From Micromonospora marina (GTDB lineage: Bacteria; Actinomycetota; Actinomycetes; Mycobacteriales; Micromonosporaceae): DNA of 64,000 nt. Both the position numbers and the translations under genes were made by a program. Numbering within the stretch: the stretch's first letter is position 1; the number at the start of each line of letters is the position of its first letter. The notes below the pieces were generated by a model that had not been told where the DNA came from, searched no databases, and saw nothing but the letters and a program-made list of their open reading frames with translations. The DNA lies in contig NZ_FMCV01000020.1 of assembly GCF_900091565.1 (NCBI RefSeq), positions 1 to 64,000 of the forward strand, in the 5' to 3' direction. Positions 42,902 through 53,403 of the stretch are shown piece after piece.

Positions 42902-43825
42902 GTGCCAGACGACGAGGAGACGACGGTACGGCGGCGGCTCGCCCGGCTGTTCGGAGGCGCGGACACGGAAGCTGCCGTCCCGCCAGTCACCGACGTCCGG
43001 GCGGCCGCGTCGCAGCGGTGGCCCCCGCCTTCGCCGCCCGAGCAGGGTGCCGGGCTGCGCGCCGGCTTCCCGGAGCGGGAGCACCGGTTCGCTCCCGAGC
43101 CGGCCCGCGCCGAGCCGGACGCCGGAGTCCACGATGCTCCGGCAACCGAGCGGGGGCTCGCGTCGCGGCTCCCCGGCCCCGGGGCGTTCGATCCCGGTCG
43201 CCGGGGCGTGCGCGCGCTCGCGGCGGTGGCCGCGGTGGTGGTCGTGGTGGCCGCCGTCTGGGCGTGGCGCGCGCGTCCCAGCGCCGAGCCGGTCCAGCCG
43301 GTCGCGGCGTCCGCCGAGGCGCCGGTGAGCACGGCGACCGAAGCGGTACCCGGGGTGCCCGTGCCGGCGGGCTCACCCGGTCAGGTGGTCGTCGCGCTGG
43401 CCGGCAAGGTCCGGCGTCCCGGCCTGGTCCGCCTCCCGGCCGGCGCGCGGGTGGCCGACGCGATCGAGGCGGCGGGCGGTGCGCTGCCCGGCGTCGACGT
43501 GGCGCTGCTCAACCCCGCCCGCAAGGTCACCGACGGGGAGCTGATCCTGGTCGGTGTCACCGCCCCACCCGGTCAGGCCGTGCCCGGACCGGCGACCGGT
43601 GGCGGTGCGCCCGGTGGTTCGGCGGCGCCCGCCGGACCGGTCAACCTCAACACCGCGACGCTCGCCCAGCTCGACGCGCTGCCGGGCGTCGGCCCGGTGC
43701 TCGCCCAGCGGATCCTCGACCACCGGGACCGCAACGGCGGATTCCGGTCCGTGTCCGACCTGCGCCAGGTCGACGGCATCGGCGACGCCCGGTACGAGCA
43801 GCTCAAGGAACTGGTGACGGTGTGA
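42902..43825 (+). CDS. comEA: ComEA-like DNA-binding membrane protein
   Basis: 307 residues. Cytoplasmic N-terminus, one transmembrane helix (about 103-122), outer SLBB domain (about 160-220, VVVALAGKVRRPGLVRLPAG) and C-terminal double helix-hairpin-helix (about 246-307, VNLNTATLAQLDALPGVGPV and FRSVSDLRQVDGIGDARYEQ). Binds incoming DNA in competent bacteria; most actinomycetes keep comEA-comEC without known competence. Start codon overlaps none; stop overlaps the comEC GTG. Confidence 0.93.
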   Translation: MPDDEETTVRRRLARLFGGADTEAAVPPVTDVRAAASQRWPPPSPPEQGAGLRAGFPEREHRFAPEPARAEPDAGVHDAPATERGLASRLPGPGAFDPGRRGVRALAAVAAVVVVVAAVWAWRARPSAEPVQPVAASAEAPVSTATEAVPGVPVPAGSPGQVVVALAGKVRRPGLVRLPAGARVADAIEAAGGALPGVDVALLNPARKVTDGELILVGVTAPPGQAVPGPATGGGAPGGSAAPAGPVNLNTATLAQLDALPGVGPVLAQRILDHRDRNGGFRSVSDLRQVDGIGDARYEQLKELVTV

Positions 43826-46248
43826 ACCGCCGTGGATCGCGACCGGCCCTGGATGGTTCCCGCCCGGTCGACGGAGACGCGGCCCAGCGCGACGCGCCCG
43901 ACTTGCGGCTGGCCGGGCTGGCGGTGGCCGCCTGGCTCGCCGCGCTGGCCGGGCTGCACCTCAGCGCCCGGGCGAGCGTGTGGTTGGCCGCCGTCGCCGC
44001 TGCGCTCGCCCTGCTCGCGGGCCTGCACCTGGGCGGGGTGCTGGGCCGCCGGCCGGGTGCGGTGGCCCGTCGCTACGGCTGGATCGCGGTCGCCGTGCTG
44101 CTCGGCGTGCTCTGCGGGGCGGCGGCCACCGGGGCCCGGGTCGCGGTCCGCGACGCCGCCCCGGTCCGCGCGCTCGTCACCGACCGAGCCCCGGTCACCG
44201 CCGAGCTGGTGCTCCGAGACGACCCCCGTGCGATTCGCGGCGCGCCCGGCCGTCCGCCGATGCTGCTGGTCCGGGTGGATCTGATCCGGCTCACCGGATC
44301 CGGCGGCACCCGGGTCACCGGCCCGGTACGCGCGCTGGTGCTCGCCACCGACCCGTCCTGGCGTCCACTGCTGCCGGGGCAGCGGGTCACCAGCCGGGGA
44401 CGGCTGTCCGCCCCGCGCGGCGGCGACCTGACCGCCGCCGTGCTCTCCACCGCCGACCCGCCCACGCTGCGCGGCGACGCGTCGTGGCCGCAACGGGCCG
44501 CGGGCGTGCTGCGCGCCGGGCTGCAACGGGCCTGCGAACCGCTGCCCGACGCGCCGGGCGGGCTGCTGCCGGGTCTGGTGGTGGGCGACACCAGCCGGCT
44601 GCTGCCGGAGGTGGAGGAGGACTTCCGGGCCACCGGGATGACCCACCTCAACGCGGTGTCCGGCTCCAACGTGGCGATCGTCGTGGGGGCGGTGCTGCTG
44701 CTGGCCCGCTGGGCGCGCGCCGGTCCGCGTACCGCCGCCGTGCTCTGCGTCCTCGCGCTCGTCGGGTTCGTCATCCTGGTGCGACCCTCGCCGAGCGTGG
44801 TGCGTGCCGCAGCGATGGGCGCGATCGGGCTCGCCGCGCTCGCCGCCGGGCGGTCCCGGTCGGCGCTGCCCGCGCTCGCCGCCGCCGTCACCGGTCTGGT
44901 GCTGTACGACCCGGAGCTCGCGGGCGACCCGGGTTTCGCGTTGTCGGTCTGCGCCACCGGGGGACTGCTGCTGCTCGCGCCCGGCTGGCGGGACGCGTTG
45001 CGGCGCCGGGGCGTACCGGCCGGGCTGGCCGAGGCGCTCGCGGTGCCGGCGGCCGCGCAACTGGCCTGCGGCCCGGTGATCGCCGGCCTATCCGCGACGG
45101 TGAGCCTGGTGGCGGTGCCGGCGAACCTTCTTGCGGTGCCGGCCGTCGCGCCGGCCACTGTGCTCGGCGTGCTGGCGGCGGTGCTGTCGCCGCTGTGGCC
45201 GGGCGGTGCGGAGTTCCTGGCCTGGCTGGCGAGCTGGCCGGCGCGCTGGCTGGTGGCGGTGGCCGGATACGGGGCGGACCTGCCGGCCGGGAACCTGCCG
45301 TGGGCGGGCGGGGCGGCCGGGGCGCTGCTGCTGGCCGCGGTGAGCGTGGCGCTGCTGCTCGCCTTCCAGCGGCGCCGGGCGCGGCGGCTGATCGCTGTCG
45401 TCGCGGTGGCGGTGGTGCTGGGCGCGGTGCCGGTACGACTGCTCGCCTCCGGCTGGCCGCCGCGCGGCTGGGTGGTGGTGGCGTGCGCGGTGGGGCAGGG
45501 GGACGCGGTGGTGCTGCCGGTCGCCGCCGGCCGGGCCGTGGTGGTCGACGCCGGCCCGGAACCGTCAGGCGTGGACGCCTGCCTACGCCGCCTCCGGGTA
45601 CGTGAGGTGCCGCTGCTGGTGGTCAGTCACTTCCACGTCGACCACGTCGGCGGGGTGTCCGGGGTGTTCCGGGGCCGGCGGGTGGGTGCTGTGGTGGGCC
45701 CGTCCTGGTCCGAGCCGCCCTACGGGGCCGCCCAGGTACGCGAGGCGGCCCGTCGGGCGGGTACGCCGGTGGCTCCGGTGCAGGCGGGGTGGCGGTGGCG
45801 GGCGGGCGCGGTGGACCTGGACGCGGTCGGGCCGCCGTACCCGCTGCGGGGCAGCCGGTCCGACCCGAACAACAACTCGCTGGTGCTGGCCGCCACCGTG
45901 GACGGGGTACGCATCCTGCTGACCGGGGACGCCGAGACGGAGGAGCAGCGGGCGATGCTGGAGACGACGCCGGCCGCCCGGATCCGGGCCGACGTGCTGA
46001 AGGTGGCCCACCACGGGTCGGCGTACCAGGATCCGGAGTTCCTGGCCGCGGTGCGTCCGGCGGTGGCGCTCGTCTGCGTGGGCGTCGGCAACGACTACGG
46101 GCACCCCGACGCCGGGCTGCTGGATCGGCTGAGCCGGGGCGGCGCGCGGGTGTCGCGTACCGACACCGACGGGGACATCGCAGCGGTCCGGGTGGGTGGC
46201 GGGCTCGCGGTGGTGAAGCGGGGCGCCGAGGCGGGACGGCCACGCTGA
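43822..46248 (+). CDS. comEC: ComEC/Rec2 DNA uptake channel protein
   Basis: 808 residues. N-terminal helices and DUF4131 region, the Competence domain (GLVVGDTSRLLPEVEEDFRA, then TGMTHLNAVSGSNVAIVVGA), about ten membrane helices, and a C-terminal metallo-beta-lactamase-like domain (SHFHVDHVGGV from about 602, LLTGDAETEEQ, LKVAHHGSAYQ). In competent bacteria it forms the inner-membrane channel and degrades one strand. All motifs are intact. GTGA overlap with comEA. Confidence 0.94.
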   Translation: MNRRGSRPALDGSRPVDGDAAQRDAPDLRLAGLAVAAWLAALAGLHLSARASVWLAAVAAALALLAGLHLGGVLGRRPGAVARRYGWIAVAVLLGVLCGAAATGARVAVRDAAPVRALVTDRAPVTAELVLRDDPRAIRGAPGRPPMLLVRVDLIRLTGSGGTRVTGPVRALVLATDPSWRPLLPGQRVTSRGRLSAPRGGDLTAAVLSTADPPTLRGDASWPQRAAGVLRAGLQRACEPLPDAPGGLLPGLVVGDTSRLLPEVEEDFRATGMTHLNAVSGSNVAIVVGAVLLLARWARAGPRTAAVLCVLALVGFVILVRPSPSVVRAAAMGAIGLAALAAGRSRSALPALAAAVTGLVLYDPELAGDPGFALSVCATGGLLLLAPGWRDALRRRGVPAGLAEALAVPAAAQLACGPVIAGLSATVSLVAVPANLLAVPAVAPATVLGVLAAVLSPLWPGGAEFLAWLASWPARWLVAVAGYGADLPAGNLPWAGGAAGALLLAAVSVALLLAFQRRRARRLIAVVAVAVVLGAVPVRLLASGWPPRGWVVVACAVGQGDAVVLPVAAGRAVVVDAGPEPSGVDACLRRLRVREVPLLVVSHFHVDHVGGVSGVFRGRRVGAVVGPSWSEPPYGAAQVREAARRAGTPVAPVQAGWRWRAGAVDLDAVGPPYPLRGSRSDPNNNSLVLAATVDGVRILLTGDAETEEQRAMLETTPAARIRADVLKVAHHGSAYQDPEFLAAVRPAVALVCVGVGNDYGHPDAGLLDRLSRGGARVSRTDTDGDIAAVRVGGGLAVVKRGAEAGRPR

Positions 46249-46364
46249 GGGGGAATCTTGTCAGAGTAAAAAGGGGATCAAGTCAAATGTCTGGATTTGC
46301 GCTGTCTGCGGGCTGCGCCGTCACAGTCCCCGATGAGCAGGCCCGGCCGGGTCGGAGGGCGTGC

Positions 46365-46370
46365 GAGTAT
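46365..46370 (+). promoter_or_regulatory. Possible -10 box before holA
   Basis: GAGTAT, 7 bases, then GTG at 46378. Weak match; if the true start is the ATG at 46369, this box is coding. Confidence 0.3.
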
Positions 46371-46377
46371 GGGCGAC

Positions 46378-47349
46378 GTGACCCCCGCCGACCTGCCTCC
46401 TATTGTGCTCGTCCTGGGCGACGAGGAGCTGCTCGCCACGCGAGCGGTCACCGAAGCCGTCGCCCGGGCCCGCGAGGTCGACCCCGACGTGGACGTGCGG
46501 GAATACCAGGCCGGCACGCTCACCGTCGGCGAGATCGCCGAGATGCTCAGCCCGTCGCTGTTCGGCGGTCGCCGGGTGCTCGTGCTCCGCTCCGGTCAGG
46601 ACGCCCGCAAGGACCTGTCCACCGCGCTGCTCGGGTACGCGAAGAATCCCGACCCGGACGTGCAACTCGTGGTGCTGCACCTGGGTGGGGCCAAGGGCAA
46701 GGCGTTCGCGGACGGCCTGCGGGCGGCGGGCGCCACAGTGGTGCCGGCGGTGAAGCTCAAGGGCGACCGGGAGCGGTCCGCCTTCGTTCGGGACGAGATC
46801 CGCCGCCACGGTGGCAAGTGCACGCCCGACGCGGCCGACGCCCTGGTCGCGGCCGTCGGCAACGACATGCGTGAGCTGGCTGCCGCCTGCTCGCAGCTGG
46901 TCGCCGACACCGACGGGCGGATCGGCGCGGACACCGTCGCCCGTTACTACCGGGGACGGGCCGAGGTGACCGGCTTCACCGTCGCCGACGCGACGATGGT
47001 CGGTGACGTGCCCGGCGCGCTGGAGGCGCTGCGGTGGGCGCTGCACGTCGGCGTCGACCCGGTGCCGATCGCCGACGCGCTGGCCGACGGCGTGCGGACC
47101 GTGGCCCGGGTCGCCGCCGCCGGCCGGGGCAACGCGTTCCAGCTGGCCAAGACGCTCGGCATGCCGGCCTGGAAGATCGAGAAGGCTCAGGTACGCGCCC
47201 GGGGCTGGACGCCCGAGGGCCTGGTCGAGGCGATGCGGGTGGCCGCCGAGTGCAACGCGGCGGTCAAGGGCGGTGCCGACGACCGGGCGTACGCGCTGGA
47301 GCGGGCCGTGTTCTCGGTGGCCGCGGCCCGGCAGGGCGGCGCCCGGTGA
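46378..47349 (+). CDS. holA: DNA polymerase III subunit delta
   Basis: 323 residues. Clamp-loader delta subunit: PIVLVLGDEELLATRAVTEA at the N-terminus, GGRRVLVLRSGQDARKDLST, then VGNDMRELAAACSQLVADTD and a helical C-terminal collar domain (LGMPAWKIEKAQVRARGW). It opens the sliding clamp. comEA-comEC-holA-rpsT is a conserved order. Start is GTG 46378 or the in-frame ATG three codons earlier. Stop overlaps the next GTG. Confidence 0.94.
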   Translation: MTPADLPPIVLVLGDEELLATRAVTEAVARAREVDPDVDVREYQAGTLTVGEIAEMLSPSLFGGRRVLVLRSGQDARKDLSTALLGYAKNPDPDVQLVVLHLGGAKGKAFADGLRAAGATVVPAVKLKGDRERSAFVRDEIRRHGGKCTPDAADALVAAVGNDMRELAAACSQLVADTDGRIGADTVARYYRGRAEVTGFTVADATMVGDVPGALEALRWALHVGVDPVPIADALADGVRTVARVAAAGRGNAFQLAKTLGMPAWKIEKAQVRARGWTPEGLVEAMRVAAECNAAVKGGADDRAYALERAVFSVAAARQGGAR

Positions 47350-47843
47350 CCCGAGCGTGGTCGACGGTGGCCACGGACGAGGAGCGGTACCGCCCGCTCT
47401 ACGCCCGGGTGCTGGGGCTGCGCTTCGTCAACCCGGGTGGGGTGCTCTGCTTCCTCTTCTTCGAGGGCGCGGTGGCGCTGGCCGTGCTGCTCGCGCTCGC
47501 CGAACTGGTGAGCTGGTGGGCGGTGCTGGTGCTGCCGGTCGCGGTCGCGGCGATGGTCAAGCTCAACGACGTGGTGGCCGAGATGGTCGTCCGCACCGCC
47601 GCGCAGGTGCCCGAGCAGGAACGGGACCGCTTCCGCCGGCAGATGGAGCCGGTGATCGGGCGGGCCCGGGTGCCGGCGAGCGCCCGCGTGTCGCCGGGCG
47701 GGGCGGCGAGCATCGGGTCGCTGCCGGGCGGCGCGTCACCGGCGAGCTCCGGTGCGCTGCACGGCGGCGCGACCGCCGATTCCCGGGGCGTCCGCTACCA
47801 CCATCCCCAACGCGCGACGTTCGACCGCCCGAACGAGCGATAG
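47346..47843 (+). CDS. Small two-helix membrane protein, unknown
   Basis: 165 residues. Two adjacent hydrophobic helices (VLCFLFFEGAVALAVLLALA and WWAVLVLPVAVAAMV) followed by a charged segment (VPEQERDRFRRQMEPVIGRA) and a Gly/Ser-rich tail. No family recognised. GTGA overlap with holA implies co-translation, but no functional link to replication is evident. Confidence 0.7.
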   Translation: MTRAWSTVATDEERYRPLYARVLGLRFVNPGGVLCFLFFEGAVALAVLLALAELVSWWAVLVLPVAVAAMVKLNDVVAEMVVRTAAQVPEQERDRFRRQMEPVIGRARVPASARVSPGGAASIGSLPGGASPASSGALHGGATADSRGVRYHHPQRATFDRPNER

Positions 47844-47955
47844 CCGCAGCCACCGGGCGGCGCTCTTCCGCCGGACGCCCCGCGCTACGCCCTCCGAACA
47901 CCCGCGCTCTCCCGCCGGCGCCGTCGCCGACCGACCGTGGCGCGATCACCCCGCA

Positions 47956-48003
47956 GATCTTGGTACGAAACGGCCCCCGTAGGGGCCGAAATCTTCCACG
48001 ATC
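47956..48003. repeat. GATC-bounded hairpin 3
   Basis: GATCTTGGTACGAAA at the left, core CGGCCCC/GGGGCCG (47971-47977, 47982-47988), and AAATCTTCCACGATC at the right. Outer arms match only in part, but both ends are GATC as in the other three. It lies between convergent holA-operon and rpsT genes. Confidence 0.7.
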
Positions 48004-48073
48004 TCCGCGGCGCACCCGCGCCGCGCACCACGCCCCGCATTCCGATGGTGCAAGGGGGGGAGTACGGACAGGC

Positions 48074-48108
48074 GGAAGCCCCGTGGGCACAATGGCCCCG
48101 GGGCTTCC
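48074..48108 (-). terminator. rpsT terminator
   Basis: GGAAGCCCC (48074-48082) and GGGGCTTCC (48100-48108) form a stem 20 bases downstream of the rpsT stop on the minus strand. Confidence 0.75.
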
Positions 48109-48128
48109 GGTGGGATCTGTGGCGCTGG

Positions 48129-48395
48129 TCAGGCAGAGAACGAGGCGACGCGCTTGGCGATCGCCGACTTCCGGTTGGCCGCCTGGTTCGAGTGGATGAC
48201 ACCCTTGCTGGCAGCCTTGTCCAGCTTGCGGGTGGCCTCACGCATGAGCACGGTGGCCTTCTCGGTGTCGCCGGCCTCGGCAGACACGAGGAACTTCCGG
48301 ATGGCGGTCTTCAGCGACGACTTGACCGACTTGTTACGCAGCCGGCGCTTCTCGTTCTGCCGGTTGCGCTTGATCTGGGACTTGATGTTCGCCAC
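48129..48395 (-). CDS. rpsT: 30S ribosomal protein S20
   Basis: 88 residues, normal. MANIKSQIKRNRQNEKRRLR, then KSSLKTAIRKFL and KGVIHSNQAANRKSAIAKRV are S20 signatures. Binds 16S rRNA early in assembly. Lies in the opposite direction to holA with its own promoter and terminator. Confidence 0.98.
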   Translation of the reverse strand: MANIKSQIKRNRQNEKRRLRNKSVKSSLKTAIRKFLVSAEAGDTEKATVLMREATRKLDKAASKGVIHSNQAANRKSAIAKRVASFSA

Positions 48396-48430
48396 GCGAC
48401 AGCCTCGTCTTGATAGCTCGGGTTGGTCTG

Positions 48431-48479
48431 CTTTCGCGCACGACGAGCATGCGTCATCGCCGCGCGAAAAGCCAGGCTA
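48431..48479 (-). promoter_or_regulatory. rpsT promoter with hairpin at the transcript start
   Basis: Minus strand: TAGCCT (48479-48474) as -10, with TTTCGCGC/GCGCGAAA arms (48432-48439 and 48463-48470) starting at about the predicted +1. The hairpin would be the 5' end of the S20 mRNA and may stabilise it or act in control. Confidence 0.45.
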
Positions 48480-48609
48480 CCAGGTCGGCCCCGGACGAGC
48501 CAAAACGCCTCCGCCCGGCCCCATCCAGCCTGGTCGAGCGCGTGCCACTTCGGGGAGGTGGTGAGGTCAGGGCCCGTGGGATGCCGCCATCTCGCCGAAC
48601 TGGTGTGGA

Positions 48610-49614
48610 TCAGGGGGAAGGGGCGGGGCGTGCCCAGGACCAGCCCCGGCGCTCGGCCAGCCAGCCGAGTGCCTGCTCCCCGCTCCAGCGCTGGTGGGCG
48701 CGCAGGTGCGGGGAGGCGTTGGACGGCCCGGCCTCGGCGCCGGTCAGGAAGTACCCGGCCAGCGCGGCGAGCGTCACGTCCAGCGCGTCAGCGGGCGCCC
48801 CGGCCGCCGCCGGGTGCCCCGCGAACGCGGCGTCCGCGTCGAGGCCGCTGGCGTACGCGGTGAGCAGCAGCCCGGCCAGGTCGAACCAGGCCGGCCCGTG
48901 GCAGAGCCAGGGCCAGTCGCACAGCCAGGCCCGCCCGCCGGAGTCGATCAGGAGGTTGTCCACCCGCAGGTCGCCGTGGGTCAGGCCGGGAGCGGCGTCG
49001 GCGTACCCGGGCAGGCGCGACTCCAGCGCGACCAGCTCGGCCAGTGGGGCGCCGGCGGCCTGCTCGGGCAGCGGCTCCCGTCCGGCGGCCACCTCGCCCC
49101 ACCAGAGGATGTCGTCGCGGGCCAGGTCGGCGAGGCGGGGGAGCCGGAGCGCGGCCAGTTCCGCGGGCGCGGTGGCGAGCGCGGCGGCCACCTCGGCGTA
49201 CGCGGCGAGGGCGGCGTCCAGCTCGGCCGGCGCCCAGGGCAGGCGGGGGGTGTGCCCGTCGATGGCGTCGAGCGCGAGCGCGTACCAGCCGGACTCGGTG
49301 AGCGCCCAGCGCGGCCGGGGCACCGGCAGCCCGGCCGGGAGCCGGGCCAGGATCGCCGCCTCGTGGGCGTACCAGTCGACCAGGTGCCGCTGCCCGTTCA
49401 GTGCCGCCGCCTTGACGAACGCCCGCTCCCCGGCAGGGCCGGTCAGTACGGCGGCGAAGCCGCTGGTGAAGCCGCCACCCGCCACCCGTACCGCCGCTGG
49501 TGGACCGCCGATCCGGGCGGCGAGCGCGTCGCGCAGCCCGGCCGGCAGGTCGGCCCAGCCGGGCCGGACGGCCGTCGACCCGTAAGGAACGGGCGGTAGG
49601 GAGATCGCGCGCAC
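48610..49614 (-). CDS. Aminoglycoside phosphotransferase-family kinase
   Basis: 334 residues. Kinase fold with AAVRVAGGGFTSGFAAVLTG as P-loop region, FVKAAALNG (Lys), catalytic loop LTHGDLRVDNLLID and metal-binding WLCDWPWLCHGPAWFDLAGL (DFG-like Asp). Family members phosphorylate aminoglycosides, homoserine, choline or other small alcohols; substrate unknown and resistance should not be assumed. GTG at 49614 chosen: CAGCAT lies 6 bases upstream (leaderless). A frame extension to 49686 would overlap the divergent gene's start. Confidence 0.85.
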   Translation of the reverse strand: MRAISLPPVPYGSTAVRPGWADLPAGLRDALAARIGGPPAAVRVAGGGFTSGFAAVLTGPAGERAFVKAAALNGQRHLVDWYAHEAAILARLPAGLPVPRPRWALTESGWYALALDAIDGHTPRLPWAPAELDAALAAYAEVAAALATAPAELAALRLPRLADLARDDILWWGEVAAGREPLPEQAAGAPLAELVALESRLPGYADAAPGLTHGDLRVDNLLIDSGGRAWLCDWPWLCHGPAWFDLAGLLLTAYASGLDADAAFAGHPAAAGAPADALDVTLAALAGYFLTGAEAGPSNASPHLRAHQRWSGEQALGWLAERRGWSWARPAPSP

Positions 49615-49684
49615 CGCACCATGCTGCCGCACCGGCGGCGCGCGGCGAACCGGCGCGTCGGTGGGCTCTGCCAGACTGCCTGCC
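49615..49684. promoter_or_regulatory. Divergent leaderless promoters
   Basis: Minus strand CAGCAT (49626-49621) 6 bases before GTG 49614; plus strand CAGACT (49672-49677) 7 bases before ATG 49685. Both deviate from TANNNT at the first base. Confidence 0.4.
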
Positions 49685-50221
49685 ATGAGGACCGACGAGT
49701 TCTGGCAGTTGATCGACGAGGCCCGCGCCGGCGCCGGGGGAGAGCCCGACGCGGTCGCCGCCCGGGCGGTCGCGCTGCTGGCCGAGCGCGACCCGGAGGA
49801 GATCGTCGGATACGCCCACCACCAGCGGCGGGTGCTCGCCGCCTCCTACCGGGTCGACCTGTGGGGCGCGGCGTACCTGATCAACGGCGGCGCCTCGGAC
49901 GACGGCTTCGAGTACTTCCGGGGCTGGCTGATGACCCAGGGCCGGGCGGTGTTCGCCCGGACGGTCGGCGACCCGGACTCGCTGGCCGAGCTGCCGCAGG
50001 TCCGGGCCGCCGCGCTCAGTGGCGAGGAGTTCGAGTGCGAGCGGATGCTCGGGGTGCCGTGGGACGCGTACCGCAAGGCCACCGCGTCCGACCTGCCGGC
50101 CGAGCGCGACCCGGTCCCGGTGCCCGACCTGAACGACTTCTGGGACTTCGACGACGAGGAGGAGGCCCGCCGCCGGCTGCCGAGGCTGGCCGCGCTGTTC
50201 GTCGAGCCACCCGTGGAATAG
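49685..50221 (+). CDS. DUF4240 domain protein
   Basis: 178 residues, cytoplasmic, no membrane segment. MRTDEFWQLIDEARAG, VDLWGAAYLINGGASDDGFE, YFRGWLMTQGRAVFARTVGD and AYRKATASDLP are DUF4240 features. Acidic C-terminus (DFWDFDDEEEARRRLP). Function unknown. Common in actinomycetes as a stand-alone gene. Confidence 0.9.
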   Translation: MRTDEFWQLIDEARAGAGGEPDAVAARAVALLAERDPEEIVGYAHHQRRVLAASYRVDLWGAAYLINGGASDDGFEYFRGWLMTQGRAVFARTVGDPDSLAELPQVRAAALSGEEFECERMLGVPWDAYRKATASDLPAERDPVPVPDLNDFWDFDDEEEARRRLPRLAALFVEPPVE

Positions 50222-50327
50222 GCGTGGAGTGAAGGGGGAGCCCGGGCGCGCCCCGGGCGACGTGGGACCATGGAGGGGGCCGGCGGCGCGCCGGCCCGCT
50301 CACGTCAGCCGACCAGAACGGACCGCT

Positions 50328-52205
<1,878 letters not shown>

Positions 52206-52221
52206 CGGCAAGGCTCCACGC

Positions 52222-52255
52222 ACCGGCCGGCGTCCTCTCCAGGGCGCCGGCCGGT
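52222..52255 (+). terminator. lepA terminator
   Basis: ACCGGCCGGCG (52222-52232) pairs with CGCCGGCCGGT (52245-52255), 17 bases after the stop. Confidence 0.8.
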
Positions 52256-52340
52256 TCGCGTACCCAGGAATTTTTCAGCTGCCGGCAGCGCTCCCACCTG
52301 CGGGTTCGTCGCGGTCGGGGAGCGGCGGTCGATGCCGCCG

Positions 52341-52366
52341 GTTTCGGTTTTCGATGCGTCGGGCAT
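52341..52366 (+). promoter_or_regulatory. SigB/SigF-like promoter, unit 1 of duplication
   Basis: GTTT (52341-52344), 16-base spacer, GGGCAT (52361-52366), followed by TTAGCG and CACGACAG. The unit 2 promoter has the same layout. Confidence 0.5.
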
Positions 52367-52424
52367 TTAGCGGGCACGACAGCAACCGCACGGAACGTGC
52401 GAAATCGCTTGAGGAGGACCGACC

Positions 52425-52712
52425 GTGGAGTTCACCGTCTGGGGCATCATCACCGCGCTCGTCGTGGGTCTGATCGTCGGCGCGCTGGGCCGGCTGGTCG
52501 TACCGGGCCGGCAGAACATGCCGATGTGGCTGCACATGGTGATCGGCGTCGGCGCCGCGCTGCTGGGCACCGTCCTGGCCCGCGCGCTCGGCATCGCCAC
52601 GCAGACCGCCGGTATCGACTGGGCCGAGCTGGCCGTGCAGGTCGTGCTCGCGGCCATCGGTGTGGCCCTGGTGGCCGGCGTCGGCCGCCGCCGCGGCGTC
52701 GCGCATCACTGA
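52425..52712 (+). CDS. GlsB/YeaQ/YmgE-family membrane protein, copy 1
   Basis: 95 residues, three transmembrane helices: WGIITALVVGLIVGALGRLV, MWLHMVIGVGAALLGTVLAR and VQVVLAAIGVALVAGVGRRR. PGRQNMP lies in the first loop. The family (transglycosylase-associated, despite no enzyme motif) is linked to general or envelope stress. GTG start with GAGGAGGA upstream. 72% or more identical by eye to copy 2 at 52966; differences cluster in the LGIATQTA and VQVVLAA regions. Confidence 0.9.
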   Translation: MEFTVWGIITALVVGLIVGALGRLVVPGRQNMPMWLHMVIGVGAALLGTVLARALGIATQTAGIDWAELAVQVVLAAIGVALVAGVGRRRGVAHH

Positions 52713-52731
52713 TCGACGTACCACGCGCCTC

Positions 52732-52766
52732 GACGGGCGCCCGGCCGATGCGGCCGGGTGCCCGTC
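52732..52766 (+). terminator. Terminator of copy 1
   Basis: GACGGGCGCCCGGCC (52732-52746) pairs with GGCCGGGTGCCCGTC (52752-52766), one G-U pair. Same left arm as the copy 2 terminator. Confidence 0.8.
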
Positions 52767-52877
52767 GGTGTATTCGGCGCATTGAGCCCCGTCGGTGCGC
52801 CGGGCTGGCCCGCCGCGCCGGGTTTCGGGGAGAAGCAGCAGCTCAGGGTACGCCTGAACAATTCGTCATCGGAGTCG

Positions 52878-52903
52878 GTTTGGATTTCCGGGCGGTCGGG
52901 AAC
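52878..52903 (+). promoter_or_regulatory. SigB/SigF-like promoter, unit 2 of duplication
   Basis: GTTT (52878-52881), 16-base spacer, GGGAAC (52898-52903). The -10 side is weaker than in unit 1. Confidence 0.45.
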
Positions 52904-52965
52904 TTAGCGATCACGACAGTAACCACACAGGAATGTGTGACCCGATCTTAAGGAGGAGGGCGACC

Positions 52966-53250
52966 ATGGAGCTCACCGTTTGGGGCATCATCACGGCGCT
53001 GGTCGTTGGTCTGATCGTCGGCGCGCTGGGCCGGCTGGTCGTGCCGGGCCGGCAGAACATGCCGATGTGGCTGCACATGCTGATCGGCGTCGGCGCCGCG
53101 CTTCTGGGCACCATCGTCGCCCGGGCCTCCGGCTTCGCCGAGACCGCCGGCATCGACTGGCGCGAGCTGATGCTGCAGGTGCTGTTCGCCGCGATCGGCG
53201 TGGCCCTGGTGGCCGGTGTCGGCCGCCGTCGCGGCGTCTCGCGCTACTGA
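52966..53250 (+). CDS. GlsB/YeaQ/YmgE-family membrane protein, copy 2
   Basis: 94 residues, three helices: WGIITALVVGLIVGALGRLV is identical to copy 1, then MWLHMLIGVGAALLGTIVAR and LQVLFAAIGVALVAGVGRRR. ATG with AAGGAGGAGGG upstream. One codon shorter than copy 1 (GFAETAGID versus GIATQTAGID). Own promoter and terminator, so the two copies can be expressed separately. Confidence 0.9.
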   Translation: MELTVWGIITALVVGLIVGALGRLVVPGRQNMPMWLHMLIGVGAALLGTIVARASGFAETAGIDWRELMLQVLFAAIGVALVAGVGRRRGVSRY

Positions 53251-53268
53251 CCCCGCACCACGCGCCTC

Positions 53269-53303
53269 GACGGGCGCCCGGCCTCACCGGCCGGGCGCCC
53301 GTC
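53269..53303 (+). terminator. Terminator of copy 2
   Basis: GACGGGCGCCCGGCC (53269-53283) and GGCCGGGCGCCCGTC (53289-53303): perfect 15-bp stem with a 5-base loop. Confidence 0.85.
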
Positions 53304-53403
53304 GGCGTATGTGTGCCCTGAGCTGCCCGGACGGCGTCGATGCCGGCCGGGCCTCAGGCTGCGATACGGTCGCCTGTGCCTCCGCCACGAACTCCCCCTG
53401 TTG

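Noticed and set aside
48610..49614. Aminoglycoside resistance gene
   Set aside because: Only the broad phosphotransferase fold is visible; nothing identifies an antibiotic as substrate.
52425..53250. Duplicated GlsB genes as an insertion sequence or toxin-antitoxin pair
   Set aside because: No transposase or target repeats, and both proteins are the same three-helix membrane family.
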